A DNA stretch of 29,094 nucleotides from DATJPY01 sp035506135 (GTDB lineage: Bacteria > Myxococcota_A > UBA9160 > PR03). The stretch spans positions 1 to 29,094 of the forward strand of contig DATJPY010000036.1 of the NCBI GenBank assembly GCA_035506135.1, read 5' to 3'. The first letter of the stretch is position 1. Each line of letters starts with the position of its first letter. Position numbers and translations under genes: made by a program. Positions 1 to 7,596 of this stretch are shown in pieces. Under the pieces are notes generated by a model. It was not told where the DNA came from. It saw only the letters and a list, made by a program, of their open reading frames with translations, and ran no database searches.

Positions 1-1361
1 ACGACGTCTTCGACGCGCTCTGCGAGGCCGTCCTGGATCCGACGTACTACCCGCCCGTCTGCGACCTCACGATCTGGGAAAGCCTCAATAACCCGCTCAA
101 TCCGACGACGTTCGACCGCGACACCATCAAGCCGCTGGGCCAGCTCACGGTCTCCGGATTCTTCGCGAACGCCCTGGCCGGCAACGCGGGCTCCAGCTCC
201 ATCGTGGCCTTCATGGCGGGTGCTGCTCCGCCCTTCGTCCGCTCGAACGAAGACCCGTGCGACGGCTCGCGGACCGACGGCTGCGCAGCCAAGGGCGCGG
301 CCGCAACGCCGGACTTCGGCCCCTTCGGCGCCCCCAACTTCCCAGCTACACCCAACGCGTACGCGGGGACGCGCGAGCTCAACCAGGTGCTGACGGATGA
401 GCAGGAGGCGCTGCTCGGCTGCGGCGCCTTCTACGGCCGCGACTGCGAGGTCGACGGGATCGATCTCTTCAACAGCGAGGCGGGCGTCCTCGCGCAGTCG
501 ACCTTGAGCGGCGACCAGGTCTCGCTCGAGGGGACGCAGCCCGGCACGGTCGGCTACGCGAACCCGCCCGTCGCGATCCGCGACGTGGCCGGCATGCCGG
601 TCGTGCTGCCCGGCGCGCGCGGCCCCGCCGATCCGGGCTACGACCCGCTCGTCGACGGCTGCACGAGTGCCTCGGGCGGCGGCGACGCGTGTGCCGCCGC
701 GCACGAGCTCGCGACTCCGGCCGCCTTCGGCGATGCGTCCGGCCAGCGCTTCGCGAACGAGATGGCGGTCGTCAGCTTCGATCTCCAGGTCCTGACGGCC
801 GCCTTCTCCGAAGCGCCGGACACGGGCGGGAGCCCTGCGCCCAACGCGCCCGTGCTCCCGCCGGAGTTCGACTTCCAGGACCCCTACACCACGGCGGCAG
901 GCCAGTGCTCGTGGGCGCAGCCGCAGCTCTGCGGCGGCGTCGCGAACGGGCGGAGCTACGGAACGCTGCTCCTCGACGATGACCCGAGCGGCTCGCCGCG
1001 CGCGCGCTGGCTCTGGGAGTCGGGCGCCGTGTACCACGTGACGGACGCCACGGGGACGCTCGCAGGCTTCGCGAACGGCGTGGTGCACGTGCTCGGACCC
1101 GAGGTGTCGCGCATCCCGGGCTTCGCGGTCGGCGTGCCGATGCTGCTCGTGCCGGCGGACGCGACGGTCCTCGATCCGGCGTCCGGTCTCGTTGCGCCGG
1201 GGCTCGATGGCGAGTCGGGCACGGCCGACGACCCGCGCCTCGGCATCGCGTACGGCGTCGCACCCGAGCCGGGCAGCGCGTGGGCGCAGGCTGCGGCGCT
1301 CGCCGCGCTCGCGCTCCGTGCCGCCACAGCCTCGGGACGGCGGAGCCGCCGCGGTCGCTAG
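1..1361 (+). CDS. Secreted protein with PEP-CTERM-like tail (5' end cut off by window)
   Basis: The frame is open from base 3, so the gene begins outside the window; about 452 residues are visible. I recognise no catalytic domain. The visible part is rich in Gly, Ala, Pro and Asp and has several Cys, as in an extracellular protein. The last 33 residues fit a PEP-CTERM sorting signal: a PEP triplet (APEPGSAW), an Ala/Leu-rich hydrophobic stretch, then a basic end (GRRSRRGR). Proteins of this type are normally exported by Sec, cut by an exosortase and placed in the envelope or matrix. No exosortase is in the window. The TAG stop shares the CTAG at 1358-1361 with the stop of the convergent HIT gene, leaving no room for a terminator. 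The sorting-signal call is fairly secure; molecular function is unknown. Confidence 0.8.
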   Translation, partial: DVFDALCEAVLDPTYYPPVCDLTIWESLNNPLNPTTFDRDTIKPLGQLTVSGFFANALAGNAGSSSIVAFMAGAAPPFVRSNEDPCDGSRTDGCAAKGAAATPDFGPFGAPNFPATPNAYAGTRELNQVLTDEQEALLGCGAFYGRDCEVDGIDLFNSEAGVLAQSTLSGDQVSLEGTQPGTVGYANPPVAIRDVAGMPVVLPGARGPADPGYDPLVDGCTSASGGGDACAAAHELATPAAFGDASGQRFANEMAVVSFDLQVLTAAFSEAPDTGGSPAPNAPVLPPEFDFQDPYTTAAGQCSWAQPQLCGGVANGRSYGTLLLDDDPSGSPRARWLWESGAVYHVTDATGTLAGFANGVVHVLGPEVSRIPGFAVGVPMLLVPADATVLDPASGLVAPGLDGESGTADDPRLGIAYGVAPEPGSAWAQAAALAALALRAATASGRRSRRGR

Positions 1362-1786
1362 CGACGGGGCGCGACGGCCGCTGCGATGCGCGCGGCCAGG
1401 GCGTCGAGCTTCGCGGCGTCCGCCTTCTCGCGCCCGTGCAGGCGGAGCTCGCTGCCGGCGGCACGCGGCACCAGATGGATGTGGTAGTGGAAGACGGTCT
1501 GGCCGGCCGCCGCGCCATTGAGCTGGAACACCATGAGCCCGTCGGGCGCCAGCGCCTTGCGCATCGCGTGCGCCACGCGCCGCGCGGCGAGCCACACCGC
1601 GGGCAGCGACCCGTCGGTCGCGTCGAAGAGGTTCTCGTAGTGCACCTTGGGGATCACCAGGGTGTGTCCATCGGTGGCCGGGAAGAGGTCGAGGAACGCG
1701 ATTGCGTCGTCGTCCTCGTAGATCCTGGCCGCGGGCGCCTCGCCCTCCGCGATCCTGCAGAAGATGCAGCTCGGATCGATGCTCAT
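1358..1786 (-). CDS. HIT family protein (histidine-triad nucleotide-binding hydrolase)
   Basis: 142 residues, the usual length for a bacterial HIT protein. The N-terminus has the typical CIFCRIAEGE segment followed by ARIYEDDDAIAFLD. The histidine triad H-Y-H-I-H-L-V lies near residues 105-111. HIT proteins of this branch hydrolyse purine nucleoside phosphoramidates or related dinucleotides; the physiological substrate here cannot be read from sequence. The ATG start (1784-1786) overlaps the TGA of hemG by four bases (ATGA), so it is probably translated by coupling as the last gene of the acyl-CoA dehydrogenase/heme operon. Its stop overlaps the stop of the convergent gene at 1361. Confidence 0.93.
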   Translation of the reverse strand: MSIDPSCIFCRIAEGEAPAARIYEDDDAIAFLDLFPATDGHTLVIPKVHYENLFDATDGSLPAVWLAARRVAHAMRKALAPDGLMVFQLNGAAAGQTVFHYHIHLVPRAAGSELRLHGREKADAAKLDALAARIAAAVAPRR

Positions 1787-3147
1787 CGTGCCTCCAGCAG
1801 TCGCTGCGCCGCGGCCGCTCCCGAGGCCAGCGCGTCGCCGAAGGCTACGCCGTCGAGATGCGAGCCCGCCAGCAGGAGCCGCGGGTAGCGTGCGAGCCGC
1901 GCCCGCACGCCGGCGACCCGGCGCGGCTGCTCGCAGCCGGGCTGTGCGACGGCGCGCGGCCAGCGCGTGACGGCGAGCGGCTCGGCGGCGCCGCGCACGC
2001 CGACCCACCGATCGAGCGCGCGCTCGACCTCCGCGACGAGCCGCTCGTCGGGCCAGTCGACGGCATCCGGACGCCGCAGGCCGCCGAGCAGCGCGGTCAC
2101 CAGAGCGCGGCCGGCCGGCGCGCGTCCGGGGAAGAGCGCGCTCGGAAAGACACAGCCGAGCAGCGCCTCGCGATCCTCGCCCGGCACCAGGAAGCCGAAG
2201 CCGCGGATGCGCGCGCTCGTCTCGACGCCGATCGAGACGCTCGCGATGGGCGCGTGCGTGATCGCGTCGAGCGCCTTCGCGGCGTCCGGATCGAGCGGCG
2301 CGACCAGGGCGGCCGCCTCGCGCGCCGGGACCGCCAGCACCAGGCCCCGCGCGGTGACAGGGCCGGATTCCCCTTCGATCTCGAACCGATACCCATCCTC
2401 CTCGAAGGCGATGTGCGAGACCGGAGCGCCCAGGTGCAGGGCGGCGCCGAGGTCTCCCGCGAGCGACGCCGCGAGGCCGCCGAGCCCCCCGCGCGCCGAC
2501 CACGAGCCGGCGCGGCCGCGCGCGCCGCCCGCGAGGCGTCGCGCGAGGAGGCCGCGCGCGATCGAGCCGTGCCGGCGCTCGGCGGCGACGAGCTCGGGAA
2601 AGACGGCCTCCGCCCCGAGCTGGGACGGGTCGCCGGCATATACACCGACGAGGAACGCCGCGACGAGGCGATCGCAGGCCTCGGGACCGAGGCGGCGGCG
2701 GGTGAAGCGCGCGACCGACTCGCCGGTCGCGTCTCCGGCGCGCACGAAGGGCTCGGCGAGGAGCCGCAGCTTGCCGCGCGCCGAGAGCAGCTCGCTCGCC
2801 GCGAAGGCGGTCGGCGAGAGGGGCACCGGCAGCAGCCGATCTCCGCGCGCGAGGAAGCGCTCGCGGCTCGCGGGCGACGCGGCGACGAGCAGGTCGTCGA
2901 CTGCGTGCTCTCGCAGGAAGCGATCGACCGCGGGACCGATCCGGAAGGTCTGCGCACCGCGTTCGACGAGGAAGCCGCCGCGCTCTTCGCTCCAGGCGGC
3001 GCCTCCCGCGCGCGCCGATGCCTCGAACACGCCCACCTCGCAGCCGCCGCGCGCGAGGGCTGCGGCGGCCGCCAACCCGGCGGCGCCTGCTCCGACGACG
3101 GCGACCTCGAGGTCGGGGGCGCGGCGGACGCCGGCCGCCGCGCTCAT
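1783..3147 (-). CDS. hemG: Protoporphyrinogen oxidase, HemG/HemY type
   Basis: 454 residues, normal for the FAD-dependent HemY-type enzyme (not the small flavodoxin-like E. coli HemG). The N-terminus carries the dinucleotide-binding fold VAVVGAGAAGLAAA (G19, G21, G24) followed by an acidic end of the second strand (VFEA). The C-terminus has the family's FAD-contacting region LLLAGSHLDGVAFGDALASG. It oxidises protoporphyrinogen IX to protoporphyrin IX, or coproporphyrinogen in the coproporphyrin branch. Because hemF is also present in this window, the classical protoporphyrin branch is more likely. The start overlaps the hemE stop (ATGA, 3144-3147) and the stop overlaps the HIT start (1783-1786), so the three genes are translationally coupled. 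The reading frame stays open upstream through hemE, but that extension is antiparallel noise. Confidence 0.93.
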   Translation of the reverse strand: MSAAAGVRRAPDLEVAVVGAGAAGLAAAAALARGGCEVGVFEASARAGGAAWSEERGGFLVERGAQTFRIGPAVDRFLREHAVDDLLVAASPASRERFLARGDRLLPVPLSPTAFAASELLSARGKLRLLAEPFVRAGDATGESVARFTRRRLGPEACDRLVAAFLVGVYAGDPSQLGAEAVFPELVAAERRHGSIARGLLARRLAGGARGRAGSWSARGGLGGLAASLAGDLGAALHLGAPVSHIAFEEDGYRFEIEGESGPVTARGLVLAVPAREAAALVAPLDPDAAKALDAITHAPIASVSIGVETSARIRGFGFLVPGEDREALLGCVFPSALFPGRAPAGRALVTALLGGLRRPDAVDWPDERLVAEVERALDRWVGVRGAAEPLAVTRWPRAVAQPGCEQPRRVAGVRARLARYPRLLLAGSHLDGVAFGDALASGAAAAQRLLEAR

Positions 3148-4178
3148 CGGCCGAGCGCGCGCGCGGCGTCGGTGAAGGCGCGGACGCCCTCGACCGGCGT
3201 GTCCGGCAGGCAGCCGTGCCCGAGATTCAGTACGTGACCGCGCGCCGCCGACCCGGCGCTCGCCAGCGCGCGCACCCACGCGGCGATCTGCGCGGGCGGC
3301 GCCGCGAGCGCGCACGGGTCGAGGTTCCCCTGTAGGCTCGCGCGGCGCCCGGCGCGGCGCGCGGCCGAGGCGAGGTCCACGCGCCAATCGAGCGACAGCA
3401 CGTCGGCGCCGGATTCCAGCATCGCGTCGAAGAGATGGGCGCCGTCGTTCACGTAGAGGATGAGCGGCGCCCGGGCGCGGTCGAGGCGCTCCGCGATCTC
3501 GCGGTGCAGCGGCTGCACCCATGCGCGGTACTCGGGCTCGGCGAGGATGCCGGCCCACGTGTCGAAGAGCTGGACCACCTGCGCCCCCGCCTCGACCTGC
3601 GCCGCGAGGTACCGCACGGTGAGGTCCGTGAGGCGCGCGAGCAGCGCGCGCAGCACGTCGGGCTCCAGGTACATCAGCCGCTTCAGCTCGGCGAAGTGCC
3701 GCGACCCGTGTCCCTCGACGAGATACGCGGCGAGCGTGAACGGCGCGCCCGCGAAGCCGAGCAGCGGGACCGCCTCGGGCTCGAGCGCGCGGCGCAGCCG
3801 GCGCAGCGTCTCGAAGACGTAGGGCACCGCGCGCTCGACGTCGGGCTCGGCGAGCTTCTCGACGTCGGCGCGCGCACGGATCGGATGCCGGATCACCGGC
3901 CCGGGCTGGAAGTCGACGTCGACGCCGAGACCCAGCACCGGCACGAAGATGTCGGAGAACAGGATCACGGCCTCGGTGCCGACCTCGCGCAGCGGCTGGA
4001 GCGAGATCTCGACGGCGCGATCGACGTCGCGACAGGTGTCGAGGAACGAGACGCCGGCGCGCGCGGCGCGATACGACGGCAGGTAGCGGCCCGCCTGTCG
4101 CATCAGCCACACGGGAGGGCGGTCGACGGGCTCGCCGCGGCAGGCGCGCAGCAGCCGCTCGGTGCGGGTGAGCGACAT
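3144..4178 (-). CDS. hemE: Uroporphyrinogen decarboxylase
   Basis: 344 residues, matching the family. It removes four carboxyl groups from uroporphyrinogen III to give coproporphyrinogen III in the cytoplasm. The first signature, RQAGRYLPSYR, is at residues 27-37 with the two substrate-binding arginines R27 and R31. The catalytic aspartate lies in ILFSDIFVP. The second signature is GFAGAPFTLAAYLVEG, and the C-terminal LNLGHGCLPDTP supplies the conserved histidine. The ATG at 4176-4178 lies 8 bases after the upstream dehydrogenase stop, and the stop overlaps the hemG start, so hemE sits mid-operon. The next heme enzyme, HemF, is encoded about 7 kb away at 11330-12247. Confidence 0.96.
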   Translation of the reverse strand: MSLTRTERLLRACRGEPVDRPPVWLMRQAGRYLPSYRAARAGVSFLDTCRDVDRAVEISLQPLREVGTEAVILFSDIFVPVLGLGVDVDFQPGPVIRHPIRARADVEKLAEPDVERAVPYVFETLRRLRRALEPEAVPLLGFAGAPFTLAAYLVEGHGSRHFAELKRLMYLEPDVLRALLARLTDLTVRYLAAQVEAGAQVVQLFDTWAGILAEPEYRAWVQPLHREIAERLDRARAPLILYVNDGAHLFDAMLESGADVLSLDWRVDLASAARRAGRRASLQGNLDPCALAAPPAQIAAWVRALASAGSAARGHVLNLGHGCLPDTPVEGVRAFTDAARALGR

Positions 4179-4186
4179 CGGTGCGC

Positions 4187-5317
4187 TCAGTAGCCGTGCA
4201 GGCGGGCCCAGCGCGCGCGGTGCCAGGCGGCGTCGCCGAAGGTCATCTCCGCGACGCGCGCGCGCTTCATGTAGAAGCCGAGGTCGTATTCGTCGGTCAT
4301 GCCGACGCCGCCGTGCATCTGAACGCCCTCGTTGGCCGCGAGCACGAAGGCGTCCGAGCAGCGCGCCTTGGCCAGCGACACCAGGGTGGGGAGATCGGCG
4401 TCGCCCTCGTCCGCGGCGCGCACCGCCGCCATCACCGCCGAGCGCGCCAGCTCGATCTCCATGAAGAGCTTCGCGGCGCGGTGCTTGAGCGCCTGGAACG
4501 AGCCGATCGGCACGCCGAACTGGACGCGCGTCTTCAGATACTGGAGCGTGTCGTCGAACACCTGGCTCATCCCGCCCAGCATCTCCGCGCACAGGCCGGC
4601 CGTGGCGCGGTCGATGACCCGCTCGAGCAGCGCGGCGCCGTCCTCCGTCCCGCCGAGCCGCGCGTCGCGGCCGACGCGCACGCCCTCGAGCCGGACCAGG
4701 CCGGCGTTGCGCGCGTCGATGCGCGTCTGGCGGGTGATCGAGAGGCCGGGCGCGCCGGCAGGCACCAGGAAGAGCCCGAGCTCCGCGCCAGCGCCCGTGC
4801 GCGCCGACACGATGAAGGCGTCGGCCACGTGCGCGTCGAGCACCTGGATCTTCTCGCCGGCGAGGCGCCAGCCGTCACCCTCGGACTCGGCCGTCGCCGC
4901 GACGCGCCGGAGGTCGTAGCGGCTCCTCGCCTCCTGCCAGGCGAGGGTCAGGAGCGCGTCGCCCGCGGCGACCCGCGGCAGCCACGCCTGCCGCTGCGCC
5001 TCGCTGCCGCCGAGCGCGATCGCCTGCGCACCGAGCAGCACGGTCGACAGGAAGGGCTCCGGCGCCAGCGTGCGCCCGAGCGCCTCGAGCACGACGGCCA
5101 GGTCGGCCAGGCCCATTCCCGCGCCGCCGTGGCTCTCGGGGATCAGGATGCCCACCCAGCCGAGCTCGGCCATCTGCTTCCAGAGCGCGCGCGAGAAGCC
5201 GGTCGGGTCGCTGCCATCCCGCAGCGCGCGCACGCGCGACACGGGCGAGTGCTCGCGCGCGAAGTCGAGGGCGGTCTTGGCGAGGAGCTCCTGGTCTTCG
5301 CTGAGGACGAGCTGCAC
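4187..5317 (-). CDS. Acyl-CoA dehydrogenase family protein, probable non-catalytic partner subunit
   Basis: 376 residues with the three-domain acyl-CoA dehydrogenase layout. The C-terminal helical part shows YLKTRVQFGVPIGSFQALKH and EGVQMHGGVGMTDEYDLGFYMKRA. Two standard motifs are missing. Where most family members have S/T-EPxAGSD it reads LTLAWQEARSRYD, and where short-chain enzymes have the IYEGT catalytic segment it reads AEMTFGDAAW. This is the pattern expected of the weaker half of a heteromeric enzyme such as the actinobacterial FadE/ChsE pairs, with the adjacent upstream gene (5337-6560) as the other half. That assignment is inference. The start is GTG (5315-5317), chosen because AAGGAG lies five bases upstream. 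The gap to the upstream dehydrogenase is 19 bases and to hemE 8 bases. Confidence 0.9.
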   Translation of the reverse strand: MQLVLSEDQELLAKTALDFAREHSPVSRVRALRDGSDPTGFSRALWKQMAELGWVGILIPESHGGAGMGLADLAVVLEALGRTLAPEPFLSTVLLGAQAIALGGSEAQRQAWLPRVAAGDALLTLAWQEARSRYDLRRVAATAESEGDGWRLAGEKIQVLDAHVADAFIVSARTGAGAELGLFLVPAGAPGLSITRQTRIDARNAGLVRLEGVRVGRDARLGGTEDGAALLERVIDRATAGLCAEMLGGMSQVFDDTLQYLKTRVQFGVPIGSFQALKHRAAKLFMEIELARSAVMAAVRAADEGDADLPTLVSLAKARCSDAFVLAANEGVQMHGGVGMTDEYDLGFYMKRARVAEMTFGDAAWHRARWARLHGY

Positions 5318-5336
5318 GGGGACTCCTTGGCGGCGG

Positions 5337-6560
5337 TCAGTCGGGCAGGCCGAGCACGCGCTTGGCGATGATGTTGAGCTGCACCTCGCTGGTGCCGCCC
5401 TCGATGCTGTTGCCGCGCGAGCGCAGCCACTGCCTCGTCCAGTCGAGCTCGTGCGCGTCGAAGCCCGGGCCCTCCCAGCCGAGGCCGGCCGGGCCTGCGA
5501 TCGACACCAGGAGCTCCAGGCGGCGCTGGTTCAGCTCGGTGCCGTAGACCTTGAAGATGGAGCTCTCGGAACCCGGCGCGTGCCCGGCCTTGGCGGCGTC
5601 GCGCGCGCGCTGCGTGGTGAGCAGGAAGGCGCGCGTGTCCATCTCGTTCTGGGCGATGCGCTCGCGCAGGCTGGCGTCGGCCAGCCGTCCGTCCTCGAAG
5701 CCCGCGTACTCGCGCGCCCACTCGGCGAAGCTCTTGCGCTTGCCGCCGCCACCCGAGGCGGCGCCGAAGGCATCGGCGATCATGGTCCGCTCGTGCGCGA
5801 GCAGTGCCTTGGCGACCGTCCAGCCGCCGTTCACCTTGCCGACGACGTTGCGCGCGGGCACCCGCGCGCCGTTGATGAAGGTCTCGCAGAAGGGCGACGA
5901 GCCGCTGATCAGCTTGATCGGCTTCACCGAGACGCCTTCGGTCTCCATGTCCATCAGGATGAAGGTGATGCCCTCCTGCTTGCGCGCGTTCGGATCGGTG
6001 CGCACCAACAGGAACATCCAGTCGGCGAGATCGGCGTAGGACGTCCAGATCTTCTGGCCGTCGATGCGATAGTGGTCGCCCTCGAGCACGGCGCGCGTCT
6101 GGAGGCCGGCGAGGTCGCTTCCAGCGCCCGGCTCCGAGTAGCCCTGGCACCAGCGGATCTCGCCGCGGCAGATGCGCGGCAGGTGTTCGCGCTTCTGCTC
6201 CTCGTTGCCGAACTGGAGCAGGACCGGACCGATCATGGTGAGCCCGAAGCCGATCAGCGGCGGCGGAAGCCGCAGGCGCGCCATCTCCTGCCGCAGCACC
6301 TTGGCCTGCTCGCGCGAGAGGCCGCCGCCGCCGCAGGCGCGCGGCCACTCGGGCGCCGTGAAGCCGCGCTCGGCGCAGACGTCGAGCCAGCGCTTGCGAT
6401 CGGGATCCGGATAGCGCGCGCGGCGCCCACCCCAGGTTCCGTCGAGCTCGGTGCCGGGCGCACCGACGAGGCTCTTCGGGGCGTGCGTGTCGAGCCACTG
6501 CCGGATCTCGGCGCGGGCGTGGTCGAGATCGGAGTCCAGGTCGGGCACCAGATCGGGCAT
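5337..6560 (-). CDS. Acyl-CoA dehydrogenase, probable catalytic subunit
   Basis: 407 residues. It has the family motif YSEPGAGSDLAGLQTRA for flavin and acyl-CoA binding, followed by GQKIWTSYADLADWMFLLVRTD. The C-terminus reads SIEGGTSEVQLNIIAKRVLGLP, the region that holds the catalytic glutamate in many members; E387 lies one residue from the usual position. Whether E387 or a glutamate elsewhere is the base cannot be settled by eye. A Gly/Lys-rich stretch (SGGGGKRKSF) sits in a loop of the C-terminal domain. It should oxidise an acyl-CoA to the enoyl-CoA and pass electrons to an electron-transfer flavoprotein. It is the first gene of the five-gene minus-strand operon and is divergent from ispH across 72 bases. 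Confidence 0.92.
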   Translation of the reverse strand: MPDLVPDLDSDLDHARAEIRQWLDTHAPKSLVGAPGTELDGTWGGRRARYPDPDRKRWLDVCAERGFTAPEWPRACGGGGLSREQAKVLRQEMARLRLPPPLIGFGLTMIGPVLLQFGNEEQKREHLPRICRGEIRWCQGYSEPGAGSDLAGLQTRAVLEGDHYRIDGQKIWTSYADLADWMFLLVRTDPNARKQEGITFILMDMETEGVSVKPIKLISGSSPFCETFINGARVPARNVVGKVNGGWTVAKALLAHERTMIADAFGAASGGGGKRKSFAEWAREYAGFEDGRLADASLRERIAQNEMDTRAFLLTTQRARDAAKAGHAPGSESSIFKVYGTELNQRRLELLVSIAGPAGLGWEGPGFDAHELDWTRQWLRSRGNSIEGGTSEVQLNIIAKRVLGLPD

Positions 6561-6590
6561 GGAGGGTCTCCCGCGGGTCGCTCGGAGCGG

Positions 6591-6620
6591 AGTGTAAACG
6601 GGGCGCGTTCCGCTTGCTAA
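6591..6620 (-). promoter_or_regulatory. Possible promoter for the acyl-CoA dehydrogenase/heme operon
   Basis: On the minus strand, TTAGCA (6615-6620) and TACACT (6591-6596) each match four of six bases of the -35 and -10 consensus and are 18 bases apart. This would start transcription about 24 bases before the ATG at 6560. The call is by eye and tentative. Confidence 0.3.
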
Positions 6621-6623
6621 GCT
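6618..6623 (+). promoter_or_regulatory. Possible -10 box of a leaderless ispH promoter
   Basis: TAAGCT lies nine bases before the GTG start of ispH and there is no Shine-Dalgarno sequence between them. Similar TA-rich hexamers stand 6-10 bases before the starts at 15128, 22052 and 22942. No convincing -35 box is visible. Confidence 0.3.
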
Positions 6624-6632
6624 GGCCCGACC

Positions 6633-7571
6633 GTGAAGATCCGCCTCGCCAGCCCGCGCGGCTTCTGCGCCGGGGTCGACCGCGCCATCGAGATCGTGGA
6701 GCTCTGCCTCGAGCGCTACGGACCGCCCGTCTACGTTCGACACGAGATCGTGCACAACCGCCACGTCGTCGACGGCCTGCGCGCCAAGGGCGCGATCTTC
6801 GTCGACGACCCCGCGCAGGCACCCGAGGGCGCGCTCCTCGTGTTCAGCGCCCACGGCGTCGCACCCGGCGTGCGCGAGCGCGCCGCGGAGCGCCGGCTGC
6901 GGGTGCTCGACGCCACCTGCCCGCTCGTCACCAAGGTGCACGTCGAGGCGCTGCGCTTCGCGCGCGAGGGCTACGAGATCGTGCTGGTCGGGCACGCCGG
7001 GCACGTCGAGGTGGAGGGCACGATGGGCCACGCGCCCGAGAGCTTCCACCTGGTCGAGAGCACGGCCGACGTCGCACGGCTCGCCGTGCGCGATCCATCG
7101 CGGCTCGCCTGCCTCACGCAGACGACGCTCTCGGTCGACGACACGCGCGAGATCCTGGAGGCGCTGCGGCAGCGCTTCCCGGCGATCCGGCTGCCGCGCA
7201 AGGACGACATCTGCTACGCGACGCAGAATCGGCAGAACGCGGTGAAGGAGCTGATGCGCGACAGCGACGTGCTGCTGGTGGTCGGCGCGCCCGCGTCCTC
7301 CAACAGCCGCCGCCTCGTCGAGCTCGGCCAGAAGGCCGGTGCACGCGCCTACCTGGTCGAGACCGCGGCCGACATCGACCCGGTGTGGGTCGCCGGCGCG
7401 CGCTGCGTCGGCGTGACCGCGGGCGCCTCCGCGCCCGAAGTCCTCGTGCGCGAGGTGGTGGCGCGGCTGCAGGAGCTCGCGGGGCCGGCCGCCTCGGTGG
7501 ACGCGCTCCCGCGCGTGGACGAGGGCGTGGTCTTCCAGCTTCCCGCGGAGCTCCGCTCTGCCGGAGGTTGA
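6633..7571 (+). CDS. ispH: 4-hydroxy-3-methylbut-2-enyl diphosphate reductase
   Basis: 312 residues. IspH (LytB) is the last enzyme of the MEP isoprenoid pathway, an iron-sulfur enzyme that reduces HMBPP to IPP and DMAPP. The three cluster cysteines are at the expected places: C12 (RGFCAGV), C96 (ATCPLV) and C194 (DDICYATQNRQ). The active-site histidines H41, H74 (SAHGV) and H124, and the essential glutamate E126 (GHAGHVEVEGT), are all present. The GTG start at 6633 is supported because it places C12 at its canonical number and MKIRLASPRGFCAGV is the normal N-terminus. A MATE transporter follows 22 bases later on the same strand, depending on its start. Confidence 0.97.
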   Translation: MKIRLASPRGFCAGVDRAIEIVELCLERYGPPVYVRHEIVHNRHVVDGLRAKGAIFVDDPAQAPEGALLVFSAHGVAPGVRERAAERRLRVLDATCPLVTKVHVEALRFAREGYEIVLVGHAGHVEVEGTMGHAPESFHLVESTADVARLAVRDPSRLACLTQTTLSVDDTREILEALRQRFPAIRLPRKDDICYATQNRQNAVKELMRDSDVLLVVGAPASSNSRRLVELGQKAGARAYLVETAADIDPVWVAGARCVGVTAGASAPEVLVREVVARLQELAGPAASVDALPRVDEGVVFQLPAELRSAGG

Positions 7572-7578
7572 GCGGGAC

Positions 7579-7596
7579 GGAGGCGCGGGGGTCCTG
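7579..7596 (+). promoter_or_regulatory. Ribosome-binding site and probable CTG start for the MATE gene
   Basis: GGAGG at 7579-7583 precedes an in-frame CTG at 7594-7596 by ten bases. No ATG, GTG or TTG occurs in this frame between the ispH end and the GTG at 7720, which lies within the first membrane helix. A second CTG at 7558, with GGAG seven bases upstream, is an alternative. Confidence 0.4.

Noticed and set aside
1783..4110. 775-codon minus-strand frame as a HemE-HemG fusion
   Set aside because: The part upstream of 3147 is the wrong frame of hemE. The real hemE frame is 3144-4178 with intact signatures, and hemG starts at the ATGA overlap.
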